Below the pieces are notes generated by a model, which worked only from the letters and a program-made list of their open reading frames with translations, was not told the origin of the DNA and did no database searches. Of a stretch of DNA of 63,759 nt, positions 17,310 through 25,756 are shown piece by piece. The first letter of the stretch is position 1; the number at the start of each line of letters is the position of its first letter. This stretch comes from an uncultured Eubacteriales bacterium. GTDB taxonomy: Bacteria; Bacillota; Clostridia; Christensenellales; Aristaeellaceae. The position numbers and the translations under genes were made by a program. The stretch spans positions 1-63,759 of the forward strand of contig CACXBB010000011.1 of assembly GCA_902765735.1 (NCBI GenBank), given 5' to 3'.

Positions 17310-18362
17310 ATGAAACGATCTGAACTGTTTGAATTGCGCAAAAAGTGCGGCGACCCGTCGGCGCTGTGCGGCATCAGGGACTACGTGTTCAACGACGGCC
17401 CGGCCCGCGGGGTGCGGGCGTTCGATCTGAAGAACGGCCGGGGCCTCGAGCTGACCGTGCTGGCGGACCGCGGGCTGGACATCCCGTATCTGAGCTTCAG
17501 GGGCGTGAACATCGGCCTTCTGAACAAGGTGGGCATACGCTCACCCCATCTGTACCAGGAGGACGGCGCCTCCGGCTTCCTGAAGCAGTTCTACGCGGGC
17601 ATGATGACCACCTGCGGCCTGACCTACGCCGGGGCCGCCGGCGTGGACGGCGGCAAGGCGCTGGGCCTGCACGGTCCCTTTGACAACATCCCCGCCGCGA
17701 AGGTCACCGCCTGGCAGGACCACGAGGGCGACGACATCGTGCTGCGCGTGGCGGGCGAGGTCCGGGAGGCGGAGGTGTTCGGCCCCAACATGGTGCTGAC
17801 CCGGCTGATGACCGTGGACACCGAGCGCGACGCGGTACACATCCGCGACGTGGTGGAAAACCAGGGCTTCGACACCCAGCCGCTGATGATGATCTATCAC
17901 ATCAACTTCGGCTATCCCATGCTGGACGACGGCGCGAAGGCGTACTTCTCCACGACGCAGGTCGCGCCACGCACCGATTTCGCCGCGGAAGGCATGCACA
18001 ACTACGACGTGATGGAGGCCCCCGGCGTGGGCCGCGACGAGCAGTGCTACTACCACACCGGCCACGGGGAGGGCGAGGCCTTCGCCATGCTGCACAACGA
18101 GAAGCTGGGCATCGCCGCCATGGTGCGCTACGACAAGGCCGTTTTCCCGCTGCTGTGCGAGTGGAAGTGCATGCGCGCCGGCGAATACGCGCTGGGACTG
18201 GAGCCCACCACCAGCGGCGTGGTGAACCGCGCGGAAGCCCGGGAAAACGGCATGCTGACGTTCCTCGAGCCCGGCGAGACGCGGGAGTTCAACGTGACCA
18301 TCGAGCTGTCCGACGATCCCGCGCGCATCGACGGCTTCAAGGCCCGGGCTCACAGGCGGTGA
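17310..18362 (+). CDS. DUF4432 aldose 1-epimerase-like protein
   Basis: The ATG at 17310 has GGAGG 7 bases upstream; the product is 350 residues. The sequence follows the galactose-mutarotase-like beta-sandwich: RGLELTVLADRGLDIPYLSFRG, MTTCGLTYAG, LHGPFDNIPA and the late HTGHGEGEAFA and GLEPTTSGV segments. Family members are thought to act on sugars or sugar derivatives, but the substrate is not established. The DUF3783 gene follows 4 bases later, so they form an operon. Confidence 0.85.
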   Translation: MKRSELFELRKKCGDPSALCGIRDYVFNDGPARGVRAFDLKNGRGLELTVLADRGLDIPYLSFRGVNIGLLNKVGIRSPHLYQEDGASGFLKQFYAGMMTTCGLTYAGAAGVDGGKALGLHGPFDNIPAAKVTAWQDHEGDDIVLRVAGEVREAEVFGPNMVLTRLMTVDTERDAVHIRDVVENQGFDTQPLMMIYHINFGYPMLDDGAKAYFSTTQVAPRTDFAAEGMHNYDVMEAPGVGRDEQCYYHTGHGEGEAFAMLHNEKLGIAAMVRYDKAVFPLLCEWKCMRAGEYALGLEPTTSGVVNRAEARENGMLTFLEPGETREFNVTIELSDDPARIDGFKARAHRR

Positions 18363-18366
18363 TCGC

Positions 18367-18744
18367 ATGCTCCCCGCGACGGTACTGACGTTCAACCTGC
18401 CCGTCGACGTCCACGCCCGCATGCGCGGCCTGGCCGCCGCCCTCGGCATCCGGGTCAAAGCGGTGCCCCCGGAGAGCTTTGCGACGCCCCTCGGGGCGAT
18501 GCTGGGCATCCCGGCGGCGCCCGCGGACGCCCCGGCGGAGGCGGGCGGCTTCTCCGATCCGATGCTTCTGATGTGCAATCTGAACGAGGCGCAGTTCAAC
18601 CGCTTTTTGCAGATGCTGCGCGGTCCCGGGCTGCCCCGCATCCCCCTCAAGGCCGTGCTGACGCCCCATAACGTCGGCTGGAACGCCCTTCAGCTGCACG
18701 ACGAGCTTGCACGGGAGCATGAGGCGATGGGAAAAAAGCATTGA
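18367..18744 (+). CDS. DUF3783 family protein
   Basis: The 125-residue protein has the typical DUF3783 C-terminal half (PMLLMCNLNEAQFNRFLQML and IPLKAVLTPHNVGW). No catalytic residues or membrane segment are evident. It is translated 4 bases after the DUF4432 stop. The function is unknown. Confidence 0.8.
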   Translation: MLPATVLTFNLPVDVHARMRGLAAALGIRVKAVPPESFATPLGAMLGIPAAPADAPAEAGGFSDPMLLMCNLNEAQFNRFLQMLRGPGLPRIPLKAVLTPHNVGWNALQLHDELAREHEAMGKKH

Positions 18745-19299
18745 TGTGAAATTGAGAATTGAATAATTGAGAATTGAGAATTTATGGTAGAAATCCTTGC
18801 GGATTTCTTTGATAAAAAAGTTCTTCACGTTATCTTGTGGGATAGGCACCTCATCCGCCCCTACGGGGCACCTTCCCCTCAAGGGGAAGGCATGACCTCT
18901 CAGTCACAGCCTGCGGCTGTGCCAGCTCCCCTAAAAGGGGGCACCTCATCCGTCATGGCTTCGCCATGCCACCTTCCCCTGAAGGGGAAGGCAAAGGCTG
19001 CCGCGCGTATACCGTAACCCCCTTGCCTCCCCTTCCAGGGGAGGTGCCCCCGAAGGGGGCGGAGAGGTACCCCGTCATGCCTCCCTCTTAGAGGGAGGTG
19101 GCTCGGCGAAGCCGAGACGGAGGGAGTGGGAGGTGCCGAGCGAAGCGAGGCGGAGAGGTTCCCCAAGCGATGGAGAAGAGTATCCCACAAGTTTCTGTGA
19201 AGAGCCAAAAGGGCTGCGAATGATCATAAAACGTTTCATGCACAGTTTAAATCAAACAAATCCGTCAGGATTTGCACCGCCATTCTCAATTCTCAATTT
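18744..19299. repeat. Composite repeat island between DUF3783 and the first Big_2 gene
   Basis: GAATTGA arms (18748-18785 and 19278-19299) with AAATCC/GGATTT hairpins (18791-18808, 19254-19274) enclose a block bounded by CTTGTGGGATA (18834) and its complement (19181). Inside are several CTTCCCC hairpins in both orientations and a related CCTCCCTCTTAGAGGGAGG unit (19080-19125). The 608 bases hold no gene; the small open frames here are repeat translations. Confidence 0.85.
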
Positions 19300-19304
19300 A
19301 CCTG

Positions 19305-19342
19305 AAAACGGCGGGCGATCCCACGATCGCCCGCCGTTTTTG
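19305..19342 (-). terminator. Terminator of the first Big_2 gene
   Basis: AAAACGGCGGGCGATC - CCAC - GATCGCCCGCCGTTTT, with T-tracts on both strands, starting 11 bases after the stop codon. Confidence 0.9.
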
Positions 19343-19352
19343 TTTGCTTTGT

Positions 19353-22300
19353 TTACAGTCCCGCCAGCCTGCGGACCTTATACCCGCTCTTCTTGAAGCC
19401 GGCCACGGTCTTGATGTCGCAGTGCACGGTGTTGGTGCCCGCCTCGGAGCCGCCGTTCTCGATCATCATGAAGGTGCTCTTGTCCTCGTTGGCGTAGTAC
19501 AGGAACATGATCACGTGGGCGTTGCTCTTGCAGATCAGGTCGCCGGGCAGCATCGCGCCGTAATCGCTGATGGTCTTGTAGGCGCTGGTCTTGTTGATAT
19601 CGTCGGTGCGGTCCGCTGAGTGGCTGCTGCCGGTGCCCCAGATGGACACGTTGACCAGCCCTGAGCAGTCGTTGCCGACGTACTTGCCGTTGAGGTAGTT
19701 GCTCTTGTTGAGCACGTAGTAGCCCAGGCCGGAATCGGTATAGCGCCCTTCGGAGACGGCCAGCGCCGCGCTGTAGCGCCGGTTCGCGCCGGAGCCGGAA
19801 ATGTAGGGCATGCCGTAGTACACCACGTCCGGCTTAAAGTCCTTCGCGCCGTTTTCGGAGTTGGCGGCCTTCCAGTACTTTTGCAGGCTGGGGGTCATCC
19901 AGGGGAAGGCGTAGTTGGCGAAGATGTTCTCGACGATCTCCCTGCGCCGCGCGGCGCTCTCGGCGCTCAGCGTCCCGGCGCTCTGCAGCCGGCTGATCTC
20001 GCCGAGGGTCGAATTCTTGATGTCGTTGATCATCGCCAGGTTGCCCGCGATGCCATCGATGCCCGTGGTGCGCGCCGGTATGGTCAGGCACAGCGTTCCC
20101 GTCTGGGGGGTGCCGGGGTCCACCGTGCCGGTGTTCTTCACCGTCAGCTTGAGGGTGGTCTTTTTCTTGTTGTGCGTGGTGATGGTGATCTTGGTCGTGC
20201 CCTTCTTGAGGGGCGTCACCGTGCCGTCCGCGCCGACCGTGGCCACGCTCTTCCTGCTGGACTTGAACGTGAACGTGGTCTGGCTGCCCGCGGGGATCTT
20301 CGGTTCGATCCTGAACACCTGCCCCACCGAGACGGTCATCGCCTTCTGCTCCAGCCATACCCTCGAGGGCGGGCCGAACACCGTGAACACGGTCTCGGCG
20401 TACAGTCCGGGCACGAAGGTCTTTGCCCGCAGCACGGTCTGGCCCACGGAGACGCCGGTGATCACGCCGTCCGCGGACACCTTCGCGACCTTGGGATTGT
20501 CCACCTCGTAGGTGATGTTGGACCACGCGCCCGCGTTGAACTTCATCTGAAGCTGCAGCTTCTGCTTCTTCCCGACGCTGGTCTGGGCGGGGTCAAATTC
20601 CACCGAGGTCGGAGCGGCGTGGACCGTCACCGGGCAGGTGGCCACCTTGCCGTTGAAGCTGACGAGGGTCACCGTGCCCGAGCCGGGCGCGATGCCGGTG
20701 ATCTGGCCTGTGGCCTCGTTGACCGAGAACACCGAGGGCGCGTCGCCGGTGAACAGCACGCTGCCCGCGCTTCCGGCGGAGGTCTTGTAGCTCAGGGTAT
20801 AGGTCTCCCCCACGCCCAGGTTCAGCGGATTCGGGCTGGCGGAGATCGAGCGCGGCGCGCGCCGGACCACCACCTTCACCCGCACGCTGCCGCTTGCGGT
20901 CCGGACGGTCACGTTGGCGGAGCCGGTCTTCACGCCGTAGAGGAAGCCGCCGCCCTCGGCCCTGACCACCTTTTTGTTGCGGGAGGTGCAGCCGGTCACG
21001 GGGTCGGCGTCGCCCGCGGCGGTCTGGACGCGCACCCGGTCGCCCTTGCCGATGCGCAGCACCTTGCCCGGGGCAACGGTGACCACCGGCGTCGGCACGG
21101 CGAACACGGTGACCGTGACGGTGGCGCGCTTCTTGTTGTACGTGACGGCGGTGATCTTCGCCGTGCCGGGGCTCTGGGCGATGGCCAGGCCGGTCCCGGC
21201 ATCGACCGCGACCACGGCGGGATTGCTGCTGGACCAGGTGACGCCGCCGGCGCTGCCCGCGGGCAGGGTGTAGGTCAGCTGCAGGGATTCCCCGACGCTC
21301 ATGGAGCGCTTCTTCGGCTTCAAAGTCACCTTTTTGGGAGCGTTTTTGACCGTCACGGCGCACTGGAGCGTCTTGCCGTCGGGGAAGGTGGCGACGATCT
21401 GCGCGCTGCCCTTGGCGATGGCGCTGACCTGGCCGTCCGCGGCCACCGTGACGATCTTGGCGTCGGAGCTGGCGTAGCTCACCGTGCCCTGGTACACCTT
21501 CGCGCCGCCGGCCCAGATCAGCCGGGGCAGATGCCGCGTCTCACGGAGGCCGAGCTGCATTTCGCCGGCCTCGAAGGTCACGTCCGGCGGCACCTCGATG
21601 ACGGTCACATCGCAGGCGGCCTGCGCGCTGCTTTCGTCCTTCGCGACGATGCGGGCGGTGCCCACGGCCACCGCGGTGACCACGCCCTGGGCGTCCACCG
21701 TGGCCACGGCCGCGTTCTCGGAGGTCCAGGTGATCGCCCCGGTGCCGCCGCTGGCCTTGAGCGTCACGGTGCCCTGCACGGGGACGGTCGCCGCGGCCTG
21801 GTCCAGCGCCAGCGTGGAGGACGGCTCCATCAGCGGATTCGACGGGTTTTCTTCGCCGGCTTCCGCCTGCCCGTCGCCCTCGGTGGCCTCCTGCCCCGCC
21901 TCGGCCGTTGCCGCTTCGGCGTTCCCATCGGCCTTCTCGTCCGTCTTTTCGTCTCCCTTGTCGTCAGCCTTGTCGCCGGTCTTCTCTTCTTCTTTGTCGC
22001 CGGTCTTCTCGTCGGACTCTTCTTCTGTCTTTTCTTCGACCTTTTCGTCGGTTATTTCGTCGGTCTTTTCTTCGGTTTTATCCGATTCCGCGTCGGCCTT
22101 GTCCTTTTCTTCGCCCGCTTCGGAGGGCTCGGAGGGCTCCCCTTCCTTTTCTTCGCCGTCCGCGGGCGTCTCGTCGGGGGTCTGCGCGCCTTCCGGGTCT
22201 TCGACGGGCTGCTGTGGATTCTCAGCCTCCCCGGCCTCGCCGTCGGACTCCTTCGCGTCTCCGGCATCCTCGACCGTGACCGCGGGCTCCGCCTGTTCGT

Positions 22301-23021
22301 CGTCCTCCGTGACAGCCGGCTGCTTTTCGGGCGTTTCCTGCGCGGGCTTGTCTTCGGTCTTTTCGGCCGGTTTGTCCGTCACGTCCTGCGCGGGCTTGTC
22401 TTCGGTCTTTTCGGCCGGTTTTTCCGTCACATCCTGCGCGGGCTTGTCTTCGGCATTCTCCACCGGTTTTTCCGTCACGTCCTGTGCGGACTTGTTCTCG
22501 GCATTCTCCGCCGGTTTGACGATCGTGTCCTGAACGGCAATATCGTCGGTGCTTTCCTCCGGGTTTTCGTCGGGCGTCTCCGAAGAAACCTCGGGGAGGC
22601 CCTCCGCGACAGCGGTCACCGCGCCCTTCGTCACGGCGTCGCCGGCCGGAGTCGTCGCTGCCGCGGGCGCTTTTTCCGCGCCGGCAGCGCCGGCAGAACC
22701 GGTCGCACCGGTCGCACCGGTCGCACCGGTCGCACCGGTCGCACCGGTCGCACCGGTCGCGCCGTCCTGCCCGCTGGCCGGATCGTCACAGATGTCCGTG
22801 AGCTCCAGGCCGTCCATCTCCATGACGGCATCCTCGCCCTCCGGCGCCACCAGATCCTCCAGATCGGCCAGGTCCGGGGCTTCATCGTCCCAGCCCTGCT
22901 CCCTCACCTCGGCATCGATATTTTGCGCCTGCACAAGGTCGGCTTCGGACAGTGCCTCCACCGGAAACGCCGACACCAACAGACACAGGGCAACCCACAG
23001 TGCCAGGAAATTCTTCTTCAT
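19353..23021 (-). CDS. Secreted Big_2 repeat protein with C-terminal NlpC/P60-like cysteine peptidase
   Basis: The ATG at 23021 follows AAGGGG; 1222 residues. Residues 1-25 are a signal peptide. Then follow an acidic segment, a collagen-like Gly-Ala-Thr run (86-109), tandem PAQDVTEKPAEKTEDK-type repeats (about 165-225), a long Glu/Lys/Asp stalk (to about 390), six or so Big_2 Ig-like domains (about 405-960), and a C-terminal domain with NDCSG (Cys1119) and NAHVIMF (His1169), the dyad of NlpC/P60/CHAP amidases. It probably cleaves peptidoglycan outside the cell, but no sortase signal or cell-wall-binding repeat is seen. It shares its architecture with the gene at 29781 but has a different catalytic end. 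Confidence 0.85.
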   Translation of the reverse strand: MKKNFLALWVALCLLVSAFPVEALSEADLVQAQNIDAEVREQGWDDEAPDLADLEDLVAPEGEDAVMEMDGLELTDICDDPASGQDGATGATGATGATGATGATGATGSAGAAGAEKAPAAATTPAGDAVTKGAVTAVAEGLPEVSSETPDENPEESTDDIAVQDTIVKPAENAENKSAQDVTEKPVENAEDKPAQDVTEKPAEKTEDKPAQDVTDKPAEKTEDKPAQETPEKQPAVTEDDEQAEPAVTVEDAGDAKESDGEAGEAENPQQPVEDPEGAQTPDETPADGEEKEGEPSEPSEAGEEKDKADAESDKTEEKTDEITDEKVEEKTEEESDEKTGDKEEEKTGDKADDKGDEKTDEKADGNAEAATAEAGQEATEGDGQAEAGEENPSNPLMEPSSTLALDQAAATVPVQGTVTLKASGGTGAITWTSENAAVATVDAQGVVTAVAVGTARIVAKDESSAQAACDVTVIEVPPDVTFEAGEMQLGLRETRHLPRLIWAGGAKVYQGTVSYASSDAKIVTVAADGQVSAIAKGSAQIVATFPDGKTLQCAVTVKNAPKKVTLKPKKRSMSVGESLQLTYTLPAGSAGGVTWSSSNPAVVAVDAGTGLAIAQSPGTAKITAVTYNKKRATVTVTVFAVPTPVVTVAPGKVLRIGKGDRVRVQTAAGDADPVTGCTSRNKKVVRAEGGGFLYGVKTGSANVTVRTASGSVRVKVVVRRAPRSISASPNPLNLGVGETYTLSYKTSAGSAGSVLFTGDAPSVFSVNEATGQITGIAPGSGTVTLVSFNGKVATCPVTVHAAPTSVEFDPAQTSVGKKQKLQLQMKFNAGAWSNITYEVDNPKVAKVSADGVITGVSVGQTVLRAKTFVPGLYAETVFTVFGPPSRVWLEQKAMTVSVGQVFRIEPKIPAGSQTTFTFKSSRKSVATVGADGTVTPLKKGTTKITITTHNKKKTTLKLTVKNTGTVDPGTPQTGTLCLTIPARTTGIDGIAGNLAMINDIKNSTLGEISRLQSAGTLSAESAARRREIVENIFANYAFPWMTPSLQKYWKAANSENGAKDFKPDVVYYGMPYISGSGANRRYSAALAVSEGRYTDSGLGYYVLNKSNYLNGKYVGNDCSGLVNVSIWGTGSSHSADRTDDINKTSAYKTISDYGAMLPGDLICKSNAHVIMFLYYANEDKSTFMMIENGGSEAGTNTVHCDIKTVAGFKKSGYKVRRLAGL
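22705..22765. repeat. 9-bp minisatellite encoding Gly-Ala-Thr
   Basis: Six or more perfect tandem copies of GTCGCACCG encode the collagen-like tract. The near-identity of the units suggests recent expansion or slippage. Confidence 0.85.
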
Positions 23022-23052
23022 CCGCTTGTACCCCTTTATGGTTATTACGCAT

Positions 23053-23081
23053 ATGTTACCATTTTTTGCCTGTAATGTCAA
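23053..23081 (-). promoter_or_regulatory. Promoter of the first Big_2 gene
   Basis: On the minus strand TTGACA-17-TAACAT lies 30 bases before the start codon. Confidence 0.65.
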
Positions 23082-23218
23082 TAAATACCACAGTTTTGCC
23101 CGTAAAATATAAAATAAGTTGTAATATATAGTGCCCGTACCCCTTGACGTACTTTGCTTTACTTCACTAAATTTTGTCTTTTGCGCCGGATGGTCTTTAT
23201 TTTCGCGCGACAATGTGC

Positions 23219-23224
23219 TATAAT
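23219..23224 (+). promoter_or_regulatory. Extended -10 promoter of mscL
   Basis: TGCTATAAT is an extended -10 element; the -35 position (TTTATT) is poor. It lies 48 bases before the mscL start. Confidence 0.55.
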
Positions 23225-23271
23225 ACTGTGTGTATTGGAATTACTCTGCAAATACGAAAGGGTGGTTTTTC

Positions 23272-23685
23272 ATGGGAAACATGCTTAAGGAATTCAAAGA
23301 GTTTGCGATGAAGGGCAATGTCGTCGATATGGCCGTCGGCGTGGTCATCGGCGGCGCCTTCGGCAACATCGTCACCAGCATCGTGAACGATCTGTTCACC
23401 CCGCTGATCGCCTGCGTCTTCGGAGACGTGGATTTCACCCACATCGCCGTCCACCTCAAGGGCAGCGGCGAGAACGCCATCACCCTGAACATCGGCAACT
23501 TCCTGCAGGTCGTGTTCAACTTCATCATCGTGGCCATCTGCCTGTTCAGCGTCGTGAAGGCGATGAACAAGCTCAAGAAGCCCGCGCCGGTGGAGGAGAA
23601 GCCCGCGCCCAGGCTGTGCCCCTACTGCAAGAGCGAGATCGCGGACGACGCCACCCGCTGCCCGCACTGCACCTCTCAGCTGTAA
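23272..23685 (+). CDS. mscL: Large-conductance mechanosensitive channel with C-terminal zinc ribbon
   Basis: The start at 23272 follows AAAGGGTGG. The 137-residue protein has the MscL amphipathic N-terminus (MLKEFKEFAMKGNVVDMAVG), the pore helix with VVIGGAFGNIVTS, and the second helix. The usual C-terminal helical bundle is replaced or extended by a zinc ribbon (CPYCKSEI...CPHC, residues about 115-135). MscL releases solutes on hypo-osmotic shock. Zinc-ribbon-tailed MscL is known in some Firmicutes; the ribbon's role is not established. Confidence 0.93.
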   Translation: MGNMLKEFKEFAMKGNVVDMAVGVVIGGAFGNIVTSIVNDLFTPLIACVFGDVDFTHIAVHLKGSGENAITLNIGNFLQVVFNFIIVAICLFSVVKAMNKLKKPAPVEEKPAPRLCPYCKSEIADDATRCPHCTSQL

Positions 23686-23756
23686 TCGCCCGCCTGCAAG
23701 GAATACACGCGCTGCCGGAGACATGACAATGCCTCCGGCAGCGGCATTATGAAGCC

Positions 23757-24617
23757 ATGAATACGACAAAGCGCAAGACGCTGAACATCCGCAAGGCCGC
23801 CCGGTTCGCCGTGGTCATCAACATCCTCCAGGTGGCGACGATGCTGGCCGCCGTGGCGGTGGTACTGTTCTCCGACAAGAGCGACAGTCCGCTCGTGGAG
23901 ATCTCCATACTGGCGGCGGGGCTGTTGATCGTGAGCTGGGGCGCGGTGCTGGACATCCGCGAGGCCATCAACGCCGGACGCGCGGCGGAGCAGGCCGCCA
24001 TGCTGGAGGACGCCTACCGCCAGCTCGAGGCCCTGAACAGCACCCTGCGCAAGCAGCGGCACGATTTCAGGAACCATCTGCAGGTGGTGTTCTCGCTGAT
24101 GGAGATGCGGGAGTACGACGACGCGGCCCAGTACATCGAGAGCGTCTACCGGGACATCCAGAAGACCGGCAGCAGCCTGCGCACCGCGATCCCCGCCGTG
24201 AACGCCCTGATCGCCGCCAAGCGCGCCGACTGCGAGGCCCGGGGCATCTGCCTGAACCTGGACATCCGCGCCTCCTGGCAGGACATGCCCGTCTCCGGAT
24301 GGGAGCTTTGCCGCGTGCTGGGCAACCTGATCGACAACGCCGTGGACGCACTGACCGAGGGAGCCGCCGTCGACCCCGCCATCGACGTCGCCATCGCCGA
24401 GACCCCGGAGGCCTTCACCTTCGAAATTGCCAACAACGGCCCGCCGATCCCACCGGAGAACCTGGAAGCCATCTTCCGGGAGGGCTTCACCACCAAGAGC
24501 GACGGCCACGGCTCCGGGCTGGGCATCGTCCGGGAGATCCTGGAGAGCTACGGGGGGGAGATCACAGTGCGCTCCGACGAAAAGCGGACCGCGTTTTCCG
24601 GCACGGTCCCGAAATAG
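23757..24617 (+). CDS. Orphan sensor histidine kinase (SpoOB/CitA-type core)
   Basis: The 286-residue protein has two transmembrane helices (about 15-65), a coiled linker, the phosphoacceptor motif RHDFRNHLQVV (His about 102) and an HATPase domain with NLIDNAVDAL (N box) and GHGSGLGIVRE (G box). There is no periplasmic or PAS sensor of note. No response regulator gene adjoins it, so the partner is elsewhere. The ATG is weakly supported by a Shine-Dalgarno sequence, and a GCTGCCGGAG hairpin (23711-23742) separates it from mscL. Confidence 0.85.
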   Translation: MNTTKRKTLNIRKAARFAVVINILQVATMLAAVAVVLFSDKSDSPLVEISILAAGLLIVSWGAVLDIREAINAGRAAEQAAMLEDAYRQLEALNSTLRKQRHDFRNHLQVVFSLMEMREYDDAAQYIESVYRDIQKTGSSLRTAIPAVNALIAAKRADCEARGICLNLDIRASWQDMPVSGWELCRVLGNLIDNAVDALTEGAAVDPAIDVAIAETPEAFTFEIANNGPPIPPENLEAIFREGFTTKSDGHGSGLGIVREILESYGGEITVRSDEKRTAFSGTVPK

Positions 24618-24682
24618 CGGGCGATGAGGGCATCGCCCCTACGAACACTCTGCGGTTGTAGGGGCGATGCCCTCATTGCCCG
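24618..24682. repeat. GTAGGGGCG double-hairpin element
   Basis: Arms CGGGCGATGAGGGCATCGCC... and its complement are 25 bases each with one mismatch. Each arm is itself a hairpin (GGGCGATG-AGGG-CATCGCCC), so the site can fold as one long stem or two short ones. It lies between the convergent kinase and CbiC-like genes and may terminate both. Confidence 0.85.
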
Positions 24683-24688
24683 GTAATA

Positions 24689-25297
24689 TTAATTCATTTC
24701 TCTTGCGACCTCCCGGAGGATCGCGTTGAGCATCATGACGGTGACGGGTATGCCACCCTTTTTGCCACGCACCACGATGCTGGACAGGTCGGAATCCATC
24801 AGCCGCTCCTTGAGCTGGATCACGCTTGCGAACCCCGTGGGGGCCGCCAGCACGCACACATCGCTCATCGGCTCGCGCTGCCGGCGCTGGATCATGCGAT
24901 TGATCGCCGCCGGGGCGCTGCCCACGACCATCAGCTTCATGCCGGGGATCGAGAGCCCGTAGTCCACGGCCACCTCCGCCCGGGTGATGTGCTTTTGCTC
25001 CGCCAGGGCCACCACCTGCGGGTCGTCGATGAAGCAGACGACCTTCGCCGCGCTGTTGCCGAACAGGGTCATGTCGATGCCGTTGGCCACCAGGGTGGTG
25101 TCCGCGATGATGGAGCCGCCCATCTCCATCAGCCGCTTGATATGCGTCAGGGCGGTGGGTCCGAAATAAATGCTTTGCGCCAGTGCCGGGTCCTTGCTTT
25201 CCTCTGCGATTTCCTTCAGGATATTGGTCGTTCCCGGATTGACATAGGGAACGCCCACGCGGTGCCTGCCATTTTCTCCCGCATCTTTTCTGTACAA
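24689..25297 (-). CDS. CbiC/CobH-like protein lacking the catalytic histidine
   Basis: The TTG at 25297 has GGAGG 7 bases upstream; 202 residues. The fold core matches precorrin-8X methylmutase: IIADTTLVANGI, FIDDPQVVALAEQKHITRAEVAV, VVGSAPAAINRM, APTGFASVIQLKERL and VVRGKKGGIPVTVM. Aligning back from FGPTAL with the family's RVIHATGDFDIADLLRFSP, the catalytic His falls on a Glu (EESKDPALAQSIYFGP). No other cobalamin gene is in the window. Canonical hydrogen-shift chemistry is therefore doubtful; a binding or regulatory role is possible. Confidence 0.75.
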   Translation of the reverse strand: MYRKDAGENGRHRVGVPYVNPGTTNILKEIAEESKDPALAQSIYFGPTALTHIKRLMEMGGSIIADTTLVANGIDMTLFGNSAAKVVCFIDDPQVVALAEQKHITRAEVAVDYGLSIPGMKLMVVGSAPAAINRMIQRRQREPMSDVCVLAAPTGFASVIQLKERLMDSDLSSIVVRGKKGGIPVTVMMLNAILREVAREMN

Positions 25298-25536
25298 TTT
25301 TCACCCTCCATTTCGACAAGCTGTTTTCCAGGATTGTCGGGAGCGTCTCCATAGTCAGTCATGGGCAACACGTTTTCATATGATCTTTTTATTTTTGCAC
25401 CACATGCCAACTATTGTCGATAAACTCTGTCTACAATATACCTCTTTATTACCATTTCGTCAAGAAGTTAGATAAAGATATTACGTTAACAATTGAAGGC
25501 AATGGATACCATATCACCTGTCTGGAGGAAGAACAC

Positions 25537-25671
25537 GGGGGAACGACCTCTTCCGCCTCACTGCGTTCGGCACCTTCCCCTGAAGGGGAAGGCATAGGGT
25601 AACGCTTCCAAAAGCCTTCCCCTTTAGGGGAAGGTGGCACGCGAAGCGTGACGGAAGAGGTCGTCCCCCTG
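25537..25671. repeat. CTTCCCC cassette bounded by GGGGGACGACC inverted ends
   Basis: GGGGGAACGACCTCTTCCG and its complement bound two oppositely oriented CCTTCCCC hairpins. The same design stands at 40703-40837 and 48450-48591. In 25298-25536 I see only AT-rich sequence and no gene. Confidence 0.85.
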
Positions 25672-25702
25672 TTTCCTCACAGCAGGGGTAAATGGCGTAC
25701 AC

Positions 25703-25743
25703 AAAAGGCCGCAGGCGCGTCCGTCGGGCAGCCTGCGGCCTTT
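25703..25743 (-). terminator. Terminator of yebC
   Basis: AAAGGCCGCAGGC and its complement, followed on the minus strand by TTTTGTG, 14 bases after the stop codon. Confidence 0.85.
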
Positions 25744-25756
25744 GCATCTGGGAAGA

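Noticed and set aside
18781-19400. Small genes in the repeat island
   Set aside because: The frames translate the repeats themselves, for example DRHLIRPYGAPSPQGEG, which recurs at 27409-27633.
19881-23075. 1064-codon open frame antisense to the first Big_2 gene
   Set aside because: It is low-complexity, His/Arg/Gly-rich and mirrors the GC-rich repeats of the real gene, which has a signal peptide, domains and a promoter.
24689-25297. Evidence for cobalamin synthesis in this locus
   Set aside because: Only one cbi-like gene is present and it lacks the catalytic His.
25216-25410. A frameshifted N-terminus of the CbiC-like gene in another frame
   Set aside because: The TTG at 25297 has an ideal GGAGG 7 bases upstream and gives a continuous protein, so no frameshift is needed.
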